Assembly: GCA_029059365.1 (NCBI GenBank)
Contig: JAIDVZ010000026.1
Span: forward strand, 1-7,552
Origin: Opitutales bacterium
GTDB lineage: Bacteria; Verrucomicrobiota; Verrucomicrobiia; Opitutales; JAIRKQ01
Reading direction: 5' to 3'
Length of the DNA stretch: 7,552 nt
The notes beneath the pieces are model-generated. The model did not search any database. It worked only from the letters and a program-made list of their open reading frames with translations, and was not told the origin of the DNA. Positions 1-5,921 of the stretch are shown in pieces. Both the position numbers and the translations under genes were made by a program. How positions within the stretch are numbered: position 1 is the stretch's first letter; every line of letters begins with the position of its first letter.

Positions 1-43
1 ATCTAGTTTGTTAAAAATTGACATTCAAAAGTATAGTAGATTT

Positions 44-895
44 TTATAGAAAGAAATTTCGCTGCTTATCAGAAATCGGTAAACCAATTTTCTCCATAAC
101 TTTCAACATATCTTCCCAAACAGTACGTTTCGTCTGCATGGTATTGTTCCTAAGTAAATAAGACGGGTGGAATGTCACCATACACGGGGTTCCGTCGAAC
201 TCCAACCAGTGTCCACGAACATCCCTCATACGCCGGGTTGAATCGTACCCAAACAACCCGTTAACCGCAGTCGCTCCGAGCGCAACGATAACCTTAGGTT
301 GCACAATATTGATTTGGGCCTTCAAATATGGTAAACAGAACTGCATCTCATCTTGAGTTGGCGGACGATTTCCAACTGCAGAATCAAGCTCTGGCCGCCA
401 GTTCATAATGTTACCGATGTACACCTCGGATCGTGTTAAACCCATCGCCAATATGATTTTTGTTAATAATTGGCCCGCACGCCCAACAAAAGGTTCACCT
501 TGCTCCTCTTCGTCCGCCCCTGGAGCCTCACCGCAAAAAAAGATATCCGCATCCAAATTTCCTACTCCAAATACAATTTTTTTACCCGGTCTTACGTGTT
601 GATTACAGGTTGGGCAAGACAACACCTTGTTTTTCAGCCAAGCATACTGCTCTTGTTTGCTCATATTTGGCAAAATTATTGGCTCATTTACAGGAAAATA
701 AGTACTTTTACTGGTATTAGATTTCATGTTATCCTGCCTCTGGTTGAAATTTTGATCTTTTGTTTCAAAAACAGGCGAGTTATTTCCAATCTGTCGTAAA
801 AACTGCAAATTATCCTCGCTGATAAAGACCTCATCTCGGCCGTCCTTTTTCAGGTCTTCAAGTGCGAGTATCAACAGGTTTAGCATGTTCGACAT
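44..895 (-). CDS. udg: Type-4 (Fe-S type) uracil-DNA glycosylase, about 283 aa
   Basis: This enzyme excises uracil from DNA and so starts base-excision repair of deaminated cytosine. Numbered from the ATG at 895, a poorly conserved N-terminal region with a Gln/Asn/Ser-rich linker (about 1-80) precedes the catalytic domain. That domain has CPTC at 94-97, the family-4 motif A GEAPGADEEEQGEPFVGR starting near 122, the NRPPT block near 176-180, and motif B HPSYLLR at 243-249. Family-4 enzymes bind a [4Fe-4S] cluster through four cysteines. C94, C97 and C187 (FCLPYL) are present, but the usual Cys in the 'KCRP' position is Trp (NWRP, W166). The frame opens at a TTG at 949, but 895 (MSNML) or 886 (MLNLL) fits better: the 949 start adds 18 unremarkable residues and would leave under 50 bp for two divergent genes. 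No start has a clear Shine-Dalgarno, so the exact start is uncertain. The function is secure. Confidence 0.93.
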   Translation of the reverse strand: MSNMLNLLILALEDLKKDGRDEVFISEDNLQFLRQIGNNSPVFETKDQNFNQRQDNMKSNTSKSTYFPVNEPIILPNMSKQEQYAWLKNKVLSCPTCNQHVRPGKKIVFGVGNLDADIFFCGEAPGADEEEQGEPFVGRAGQLLTKIILAMGLTRSEVYIGNIMNWRPELDSAVGNRPPTQDEMQFCLPYLKAQINIVQPKVIVALGATAVNGLFGYDSTRRMRDVRGHWLEFDGTPCMVTFHPSYLLRNNTMQTKRTVWEDMLKVMEKIGLPISDKQRNFFL

Positions 896-957
896 ATAAC
901 GATCATCGTACCACAACTTCAAAATGCAAGTGGAATATCGGGCTGTCAAATTTGCGC

Positions 958-986
958 TTGTGTAAGCATAAAAAAATCGTTAACAT
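958..986 (+). promoter_or_regulatory. Weak candidate promoter for the universal stress gene
   Basis: TTGTGT (958-963) and TAACAT (981-986) are separated by 17 bp and match the sigma-70 consensus at 3/6 and 4/6 positions. The -10 ends only 8 bp before the ATG at 995, so a transcript from here would be almost leaderless. This lies in the short gap between divergent genes, where some promoter must exist, but the hexamer match is poor. Confidence 0.22.
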
Positions 987-994
987 TGCTCAAG

Positions 995-1846
995 ATGAGA
1001 AGTATATTGTTGTGTGTTGATGGTTCAGCGTATACCAAAATTTGCACGAAATACGCCATCGAACTCGCGCGATTGATGAATGCCTACGTCGATGTTCTGT
1101 ATGTGACCAATCTGAACAATTTCGAACTTTCGCTCATTGCAGATTGTGGTAGTAGTCTTGGAATTCAACCATTTCGTGAATTATCCACAACTTTACAAAA
1201 TCTAGAGAAAAAGAAGTTTCAGCGCCTCGAAGAAAAAATTACTCGCATGTTCACCGAGGCGAAATGCAATGTGAAATTCAAATTCAACCATCGCGCTGGA
1301 GCGATAGTAGATGCATTTGATGAATTTAAGCGCGATATCACCGGTCTTGATCTCGTCGTTCTTGGTAAAAGAGGAGAAAGTTCAGGGACTTCAAAGGGTC
1401 ACCTCGGATCGTCACTCGAACGTATACTGCGCTCCTGCTCATGTCCATGCTTCATCGCACCGGATAAGTTTCGATCACCGAGTAAAATACTCATTGCATA
1501 CGATGGTTCCGATGGGATAAATAAGGCAATTCAATTTGTTGAGCGTAATCATTTTTTCGGCGATTGCGAAGTTCATCTATTGACAGTCAATCCAACGGAT
1601 GATGTTCAGACACAACTTTCTGACGCCAAAGCCGTACTGCGTGACGTTGCAAAATTAAAGAACATTGTTGTCGCAAAAAAATCTGGAGATGTGATCAACG
1701 AGATCGAAAAATATATCGCTGAAAACAGCATTGACCTATTAGTTATCGGCGCTTATTCCCACAGTATAGTTCGGCACTTCTTCATAGGCAGTACAACCCT
1801 AGAAATTATCCGACAATCTGAGATCCCAGTGATCGTATTTAAGTAA
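995..1846 (+). CDS. Tandem-domain universal stress protein (UspA family), about 283 aa
   Basis: This is a cytoplasmic stress-related protein made of two fused UspA-type Rossmann-like domains. Domain 1 (about 1-157) opens with SILLCVDGS and ends with GKRGESSGTSKGHLGSS, followed by CPCFIAP. Domain 2 (about 163-283) opens with KILIAYDGS and ends with GAYSHSIVRHFFIGSTT, then IPVIVFK. The ATP-binding type of this family carries G-2x-G-9x-G(S/T). Domain 1 has both glycines and GSS but one extra residue in the spacer. Domain 2 keeps the 9-residue spacer but has Ser for the second Gly. Nucleotide binding is therefore plausible for either domain but not assured. The frame can open at a TTG (986), but the ATG at 995 puts the first beta strand right at the N-terminus as usual, so I prefer it. 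No Shine-Dalgarno is visible. The physiological trigger cannot be read from the sequence. Confidence 0.9.
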   Translation: MRSILLCVDGSAYTKICTKYAIELARLMNAYVDVLYVTNLNNFELSLIADCGSSLGIQPFRELSTTLQNLEKKKFQRLEEKITRMFTEAKCNVKFKFNHRAGAIVDAFDEFKRDITGLDLVVLGKRGESSGTSKGHLGSSLERILRSCSCPCFIAPDKFRSPSKILIAYDGSDGINKAIQFVERNHFFGDCEVHLLTVNPTDDVQTQLSDAKAVLRDVAKLKNIVVAKKSGDVINEIEKYIAENSIDLLVIGAYSHSIVRHFFIGSTTLEIIRQSEIPVIVFK

Positions 1847-1858
1847 ACCTTGGGGGAG

Positions 1859-1874
1859 GTCCCGCGAAAGGGGC
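1859..1874 (+). other. Small GC-rich hairpin in the convergent usp/bioA gap
   Basis: GTCCC-GCGAAA-GGGGC can fold as a 5-bp stem (one G-U pair) with a 6-nt loop, 12 bp after the usp stop codon. No T-run follows on either strand, so it is not a canonical Rho-independent terminator. It may still help end transcription between the converging usp and bioA genes. The rest of the 68-bp gap includes an imperfect palindrome centred on TGAAATTTCA (about 1888-1904). Confidence 0.25.
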
Positions 1875-1914
1875 GAAATGAACGAATCCGCTGAAATTTC
1901 ACGGAGAGAGTGCC

Positions 1915-3159
1915 TTATAATTTGCTAAGACATTCGTCCATTTCATGATAGACCCACTCTAATTCTTCGCGTGTGATGCAGTACGGCGGTAAGAGGTAGA
2001 TCATATTACCGAGCGGGCGCAAAAATATTCCCCTCTCAAGGAGCACATCAGATAATCTTTTCGCTGATTCCTTTGATGGCAAATCAAATGCTGTCATCGT
2101 ACCAAACGTCCGTCTCTTTTGTACGCCTCTTAGTCTTATAGATTTATGAAAAGCCTTAATTTCGGAGATATGTGCAATCGTATTTTCTCTCGTTAAGATT
2201 TCAAAAGATCGACATGCCGCTGCACAAGCGATCGGATTAGCCGTGTAAGAATGTCCATGAATAAATGTTTTTCGCAGATCATTAGATAAAAATCGTTCAT
2301 AAACCTGTTTAGTTGTGACTGTCAGTGCAAGTGGTAAAAAACCACCGGTTAATCCCTTCGACAAACAGATAAAATCGGGCTTTTCACACAAATAATCCAT
2401 CGCAAAGAAGCGCCCGGTACGATAAAATCCAGTAAAAACTTCATCAAAAATCACCAATATGCCATACTCCCTGACCATCTTTACCACCCTTTCGAGAAAC
2501 TCAACACGGTGCATGACCATCCCGCGCGCACCCTGCAATAATGGCTCGACCACCAACGCGCAAATCCGCTGTCCGTATCGTTCGAGATTCCTCTCCAGCT
2601 CGCTTATACTCGCATCTTCTTGCTGCTCAAGCCCATCGACGCCATCATAAAACTCCGGTGCTTTTATCTCAATCGTATCAAAAAAGAAGTCCAAAAAATT
2701 GAAGTGATACATAGAGTGCTTACCCGACGCGCTCATCGAACCATACGTATCTCCGTGATAGGCACCCTCAAAATGTAAATAAATCTTTCGCTTATCGTCA
2801 CCACGATTTTTGAAGAACTGGTAGGCCAGTTTCAGAGCTACCTCAACGGCGGTAGATCCATCATCCGAGAAGAAAAATCGATTCAATTCTTTCGGTAGAA
2901 CGGTTTTCAATTTTTCAATAAGTTCTTCCGCTGGCTGATGCGTGAACGCAGCAAAAATCACGTGCTCAAGGGTCGCAGCCTGTTCAGCGATAACCGCCGC
3001 GATTTCCTTATTCGCATGTCCGTGAATATTCACCCACCAACTGGAAATCATATCAGCATACCGTCTTCCATCATCAGTGTAGAGATAAAGCCCATTCCCT
3101 TTGACCACCTTTATTGACGGTGGGGTTATTTTTTCCTGCGTAAATGGTCGCCAAATCAT
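1915..3159 (-). CDS. bioA: Adenosylmethionine-8-amino-7-oxononanoate aminotransferase (DAPA synthase)
   Basis: BioA transfers an amino group from S-adenosylmethionine to KAPA to give 7,8-diaminopelargonate, the antepenultimate step of biotin synthesis. It is a class-III PLP aminotransferase of 414 aa, close to the usual 420-430. Visible landmarks are the N-terminal IWRPFTQ, the substrate-pocket SSWW (39-42), GAYHGDT (132-138, PLP-stacking Tyr134), FDEVFTGFYRTG with Asp239, CLSKGLTGG with PLP lysine Lys268, HGHSYTANP (301-309), and LRPLGNMIYLLPPY near the C-terminus. SSWW and RPLGNMIYLLPPY separate BioA from other class-III transaminases. The ATG at 3157-3159 overlaps the bioD stop as ATGA, which implies translational coupling, and AAGG lies about 7 nt upstream of it. 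It is the distal gene of a bioD-bioA operon. All key residues are intact. Confidence 0.97.
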   Translation of the reverse strand: MIWRPFTQEKITPPSIKVVKGNGLYLYTDDGRRYADMISSWWVNIHGHANKEIAAVIAEQAATLEHVIFAAFTHQPAEELIEKLKTVLPKELNRFFFSDDGSTAVEVALKLAYQFFKNRGDDKRKIYLHFEGAYHGDTYGSMSASGKHSMYHFNFLDFFFDTIEIKAPEFYDGVDGLEQQEDASISELERNLERYGQRICALVVEPLLQGARGMVMHRVEFLERVVKMVREYGILVIFDEVFTGFYRTGRFFAMDYLCEKPDFICLSKGLTGGFLPLALTVTTKQVYERFLSNDLRKTFIHGHSYTANPIACAAACRSFEILTRENTIAHISEIKAFHKSIRLRGVQKRRTFGTMTAFDLPSKESAKRLSDVLLERGIFLRPLGNMIYLLPPYCITREELEWVYHEMDECLSKL

Positions 3160-3755
3160 GACAGTACCTTCAAAATTTGTTGCGGGAACGGGATTGAATT
3201 AAACATCTCTTGCAAGTTTTCACTTTCCGGTAAAACCGCCAAAATTTTTTCACTCGAAAAATGTTCGATCGTCAACTGTATATCGTCTGTCAGATCACCA
3301 CAAATAACGATCCCCAAAATTGGAATAAAATTGGCCTTCAAAGCAGACACGGTCAATAATATGTGATTTATTATACCCAGTTTTGCCCGTACCGCTATGA
3401 CAACCTGCGAATTTGTACATTTCATCGCATCAATCATTAAAAAATTATCGGTGATCGGCACAAAGATCCCCCCGGCACCCTCGATTACTACCTTGTCAAA
3501 ATTTACTCGAAATCTTTCAACATCGATCACGATATTCTCCTTCTTAGCCGCATCATATGCTGACAATGGGGCTCGTAATCTGTATGCCTCGGGAAGAATT
3601 TTCGTACCTGGAGCAAACCTTCGAATAATCTCAAAATCAGAGGTGTCACCGGTCTGGATAAGCTTCCAGTACGTAGTACGGATCTTGGAACAAATCCAAG
3701 CGGCAACCGTTGTTTTGCCGGCATTAGTATCGGTACCTGTAACAAAAATGTTCAT
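3156..3755 (-). CDS. bioD: ATP-dependent dethiobiotin synthetase
   Basis: BioD uses ATP and CO2 to close the ureido ring of 7,8-diaminopelargonate, giving dethiobiotin, which BioB then converts to biotin. The 199-aa protein is slightly shorter than the usual 220-240. It starts directly at the first strand with the P-loop GTDTNAGKT (7-15; Lys14, Thr15), has the substrate-binding lysine in YWKLIQTG (Lys31), and EGAGG at 92-96. The family's PxSPHxAA segment is degenerate here (APLSAYDAA, 62-70): the usual His is Tyr and the Pro is Ala, a mild deviation. The start is firm because AGAGGTG sits 5 nt upstream of the ATG. It is the first gene of the bioD-bioA operon, divergent from bioB. Confidence 0.96.
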   Translation of the reverse strand: MNIFVTGTDTNAGKTTVAAWICSKIRTTYWKLIQTGDTSDFEIIRRFAPGTKILPEAYRLRAPLSAYDAAKKENIVIDVERFRVNFDKVVIEGAGGIFVPITDNFLMIDAMKCTNSQVVIAVRAKLGIINHILLTVSALKANFIPILGIVICGDLTDDIQLTIEHFSSEKILAVLPESENLQEMFNSIPFPQQILKVLS

Positions 3756-3760
3756 CTTTT

Positions 3761-3767
3761 CACCTCT
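3761..3767 (-). promoter_or_regulatory. Strong Shine-Dalgarno of bioD
   Basis: On the minus strand AGAGGTG lies 5 nt (AAAAG) before the bioD ATG. It fixes the start and shows that this genome does use Shine-Dalgarno initiation, which makes its absence at other genes in the window notable. Confidence 0.8.
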
Positions 3768-3784
3768 TCAAAATGTAACACGCG

Positions 3785-3812
3785 ACTATCGTTTAATGAA
3801 CCTTCGGCTCAA
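3785..3812 (-). promoter_or_regulatory. bioD: Candidate sigma-70 promoter for bioD-bioA
   Basis: On the minus strand TTGAGC (3812-3807) and GATAGT (3790-3785) are separated by 16 bp, each matching 4/6 of the consensus. Transcription would begin near 3778, giving a leader of about 20 nt that contains the bioD Shine-Dalgarno. The position is sensible but the match is moderate. Confidence 0.4.
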
Positions 3813-3837
3813 TTCAATCATTAATACACAGGATGTA

Positions 3838-3855
3838 ATCAAATTGCACCTTGAT
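3838..3855. repeat. Short inverted repeat overlapping the bioB -35 region
   Basis: ATCAA-N8-TTGAT forms an 18-bp interrupted palindrome whose right arm is most of the predicted bioB -35 hexamer. A repressor bound here would block bioB and lies between the two divergent promoters. It does not resemble the BirA operator (TGTAAACC-type arms) or the BioR box (TTATCTATAA-like) as I know them. Five-base arms occur often by chance in AT-rich DNA, so an operator role is only a suggestion. Confidence 0.25.
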
Positions 3856-3878
3856 ATTTCGACTCATTTTTCTATACC
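3851..3878 (+). promoter_or_regulatory. bioB: Candidate sigma-70 promoter for bioB
   Basis: TTGATA (3851-3856, 5/6) and TATACC (3873-3878, 4/6) are separated by 16 bp. Transcription would begin near 3885, giving a leader of about 28 nt that ends in a strong Shine-Dalgarno. This is the best promoter match in the bio control region. Confidence 0.5.
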
Positions 3879-3902
3879 CTGGGCCAAAATCCAATTTATG
3901 CT

Positions 3903-3909
3903 GAGGTGA
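3903..3909 (+). promoter_or_regulatory. Strong Shine-Dalgarno of bioB, inside a 3-codon reading frame
   Basis: GAGGTGA ends 3 nt before the bioB ATG and settles the start. The same bases form the end of a tiny frame ATG-CTG-AGG-TGA (3898-3909), which may be coincidental. Confidence 0.75.
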
Positions 3910-3912
3910 CAT

Positions 3913-4851
3913 ATGACTTTTGAGCAAGCATTTGAAATCTTTAATTACCCATTTTTTAAACTGCTCCGCCTGGCACATGAAGTGCATATTAAAAATTTCG
4001 ACGAACAAACTGTACAAATTAGCGATATCCTGAGTGTGAAAACAGGTGGCTGTTCAGAAGATTGCGCTTATTGTGCACAATCCGCAAAAAATGGTGCTAA
4101 AGCACCAAAACAACCGATGCTCGATCTACAAACCGTAATACATGCGGCAAAATTAGCCAAAGAGCGTGGAGCCAGCAGATTCTGCATGAGCACATCAGGG
4201 CGTAGTTTGAGCCAGAAAAATGAATTCGAAAAAATTTGTGAAATGGTTCGTGAAGTAAAAGCATTGGGCCTCGAAACCTGTGTAACCATCGGGTTTCTAA
4301 ACGAAGAACAGGCCAAAAAGTTAAAGGCCTTCGGCCTTGATTATTACAACCACAATGTCGATACTTCACCGGAATTTTACAAAAATATCGTATCAACGCG
4401 CACGATCAATGACCGTATAAAGACCATTGAAATCATCCAGGCTGCAGGAATAAATGTTTGCTCGGGCGGGATAGTTGGCATGGGGGAGACCAACGAAGAT
4501 CGCGTAAAAATGCTGGTCTTACTGGCCAATCTCAAAACTCCACCGCGCTGTGTACCACTGAACAAACTGGTGAAAATCCCAGGTACACGAGTCGATGATT
4601 CGAAACCAATCGGCGATCTTGATTTTGTTCGATTGATCGCATTAGCGCGAATATTGATGCCCAAATCCTATGTAAAAATCGCAGCCGGGCGTAATACTTT
4701 TTCTGACTCGACCCAAGCATTATGTATATTTGCCGGTGCAAATGCTTTATTTTCGGGGGAAAAATTGCTCACAGTCGATAATATCGAAAACGGAAAAGAT
4801 GCCGCTTTGTTTCAAAAATTAAATATCAAAACCGAAAAACCACAGTGGTAA
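3913..4851 (+). CDS. bioB: Biotin synthase (radical SAM)
   Basis: BioB inserts sulfur into dethiobiotin to make biotin, using S-adenosylmethionine, a [4Fe-4S] cluster and a sacrificial [2Fe-2S] cluster. The 312-aa protein has the radical-SAM triad in GGCSEDCAYCAQS (Cys47, Cys51, Cys54). All four [2Fe-2S] ligands are present: Cys91 (RFCMSTSGR), Cys123 (ETCVTIGF), Cys183 (NVCSGGIVGMGE) and Arg260 (AAGRNTFSD). YNHNVDTSPEFY (145-156) is the usual substrate/SAM-pocket block. The length is slightly short of the roughly 320-345 typical, with a brief C-terminal tail. The gene is transcribed alone, divergent from bioD-bioA, and converges on the acetyltransferase gene. Nothing suggests inactivation. 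The pathway context and intact ligands make this call secure. Confidence 0.98.
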   Translation: MTFEQAFEIFNYPFFKLLRLAHEVHIKNFDEQTVQISDILSVKTGGCSEDCAYCAQSAKNGAKAPKQPMLDLQTVIHAAKLAKERGASRFCMSTSGRSLSQKNEFEKICEMVREVKALGLETCVTIGFLNEEQAKKLKAFGLDYYNHNVDTSPEFYKNIVSTRTINDRIKTIEIIQAAGINVCSGGIVGMGETNEDRVKMLVLLANLKTPPRCVPLNKLVKIPGTRVDDSKPIGDLDFVRLIALARILMPKSYVKIAAGRNTFSDSTQALCIFAGANALFSGEKLLTVDNIENGKDAALFQKLNIKTEKPQW

Positions 4852-5005
4852 TCACAACTCCCCCAAAGGGAAAATCAGTTTTGAACAAAAAACAATAATA
4901 CAATCAACTTTTTGAAATACAAATAGTTACAACAATTTTATTGTCTTTAACAAGGCCTCTGCTTTCTTTAATTTTAAGCTAAAAATTTTGTACGATCGGA
5001 GCTAT
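4852..5005. other. Convergent intergenic gap between bioB and the acetyltransferase gene
   Basis: This 154-bp AT-rich stretch has no credible gene. It contains TCCC-CCAAA-GGGA just after the bioB stop, ACAAT-TTT-ATTGT further on, and an AT-only palindrome AATTTT-N6-AAAATT. Any of these could contribute to termination from either side, but none is a GC-rich stem followed by a T-run. No partial copy of the tRNA-Ser 3' end was seen here, which argues against a simple att-flanked insertion of the neighbouring gene. Confidence 0.4.
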
Positions 5006-5659
5006 TTATATAGGCTTGTTTTTCAGCAAAAGCTCAATTTGTTTTTTCACCTCAGGAAGATCCGGATTCGTCAAGACCGGGATTAGATTGTTGATTTCTT
5101 CCACGCTCATATTCCACCACTGCAGCTTCAGCATCAATTTGATCAATTCATCATCAAATCTTTTTCGAATCTCCTTCGCAGGGTTACCCACGACGATTGT
5201 GTATGGCGGAACATTGCGTCCAACGGTGCTATTTGCCCCAATTATCGCACCATCTCCAATTTGTACGCCTGGAAGAATCGTAACATTTTGCCCAATCCAA
5301 ACATCGTTTCCAACAATAGTGTCTCCTTTGAGAGGCATCTGAGACAAGGATGGAGTGTCCTCGTCCCAACCTTCAAAAATGTAAAATGGGAAAGTCGACA
5401 CGGCATTCATTTGGTGGTTTGCACCATTCATTATGAAATTAACCCCTGCAGCGATCTGGCAAAATTTACCGATAATTAGCTTATCTCCATTAAAATCATA
5501 GTGATGCGTAACGTGTTCTTCAAAATTTATGCCGCTAAAATAAGTAAAATCTCCGACGATGATATTTGGATTTTTTATCGTTGGCTTGATATAAGTCACC
5601 GCATCGACATTGGGTATAGGGAAAATTTTACTCGGGTCTGGCACTACTCCGTCTCGCAT
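5006..5659 (-). CDS. Xenobiotic acetyltransferase-like hexapeptide acyltransferase (VatD/CatB type), 217 aa
   Basis: This is a left-handed beta-helix O-acetyltransferase of the xenobiotic acetyltransferase family, whose characterised members acetylate streptogramin A or chloramphenicol from acetyl-CoA as trimers. The landmarks are KPTIKNPNIIVGDFTY (25-40), HYDFNGDKLIIGKFCQIA (53-70), FIMNGANH with the catalytic-type His82, hexapeptide repeats around 112-150 including IVGNDVWIGQNVTILPG, and VGNPAKEIRKRFDDE. Length matches the family (about 210). The longest frame opens at 5857, but its first 66 residues come from reading through the tRNA-Ser gene. The ATG at 5659, with AAAGGA 10 nt upstream, gives a family-like N-terminus (MRDGVVPDPSKIFPI). 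No good separate promoter is seen, so it may be read from the tRNA promoter. Many chromosomal family members have unknown substrates, so resistance is a possibility and not a conclusion. Confidence 0.93.
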   Translation of the reverse strand: MRDGVVPDPSKIFPIPNVDAVTYIKPTIKNPNIIVGDFTYFSGINFEEHVTHHYDFNGDKLIIGKFCQIAAGVNFIMNGANHQMNAVSTFPFYIFEGWDEDTPSLSQMPLKGDTIVGNDVWIGQNVTILPGVQIGDGAIIGANSTVGRNVPPYTIVVGNPAKEIRKRFDDELIKLMLKLQWWNMSVEEINNLIPVLTNPDLPEVKKQIELLLKNKPI

Positions 5660-5709
5660 AGCAAACACGTCCTTTGAATTTATAAAGTCTGCAATCGCTT
5701 TGTTTAGTC

Positions 5710-5799
5710 TGGCGGAGAGAGAGGGATTCGAACCCACGGTACCGTTACCGGCACTTCGGTTTTCAAGACCGACGCAATCAACCACTCTGCCATCTCTCC
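5710..5799 (-). tRNA. tRNA-Ser (anticodon UGA), CCA encoded
   Basis: Read on the minus strand from 5799: acceptor GGAGAGA pairs with TCTCTCC, with G as discriminator and an encoded CCA at 5712-5710. The D arm has the 3-bp GCA/TGC stem typical of tRNA-Ser. The anticodon stem-loop is TCGGT-CTTGAAA-ACCGA with anticodon UGA at 5765-5763, which reads UCA and UCG. The class-II long variable arm is a 6-bp stem (GTGCCG/CGGTAC) with loop GTAA. The T arm GTGGG-TTCGAAT-CCCTC carries one U-U mismatch at its second pair. The long variable arm and anticodon make the serine identity secure. It is divergent from glmM, and the acetyltransferase start is 50 bp beyond its 3' end. Confidence 0.97.
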
Positions 5800-5883
5800 A
5801 ACGCGCCTGTTTATTGGAATTTATCGACAAAAGTCCAGTGAAAAATCTTTGCCTCAACGCTTCGATATGATCGAGCTAAAGCA

Positions 5884-5911
5884 TTGCCATTCTCAAAAAA
5901 AAATATATTAC
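5884..5911 (+). promoter_or_regulatory. glmM: Candidate promoter very close to the glmM start
   Basis: TTGCCA (5884-5889, 5/6) and TATTAC (5906-5911, 4/6) are separated by 16 bp that include an A9 run. Transcription would start near 5918, only about 4 nt before the ATG at 5922. Together with the lack of any Shine-Dalgarno there, this suggests a leaderless or near-leaderless mRNA if the promoter is real. Confidence 0.35.
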
Positions 5912-5921
5912 ACCTGCCATT

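Noticed and set aside
1..43. TTGACA followed by TATAGT near the left edge
   Set aside because: The spacing is about 8 bp, far too short for a sigma-70 promoter, and the stretch is too short to interpret.
944..949. Perfect TTGACA on the minus strand at the head of the glycosylase frame, as a -35 element
   Set aside because: No acceptable -10 lies 15-19 bp downstream (the best is CATTTT), so I do not call a promoter. It does add doubt to the TTG start at 949.
1847..1914. Possible small RNA or riboswitch in the GC-rich usp/bioA gap
   Set aside because: Only a 5-bp hairpin and an imperfect palindrome are present. The gap is 68 bp between convergent stop codons, with no known RNA family pattern.
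3397..3909. 170-codon plus-strand frame antisense to bioD and spanning the bio control region
   Set aside because: It is a shadow of bioD. The opposite strand has intact BioD motifs, and the frame just runs on to the TGA in front of bioB.
4377..4664. Minus-strand frames antisense to bioB (also 4068-4316 and 4097-4396)
   Set aside because: BioB on the plus strand is complete with all catalytic residues. The antisense frames show no recognisable motif or ribosome-binding site.
4852..5005. Search for an att-like duplicate of the tRNA-Ser 3' end beyond the acetyltransferase gene
   Set aside because: No stretch resembling the T-arm/acceptor sequence was found by eye, so no integrated element is claimed.
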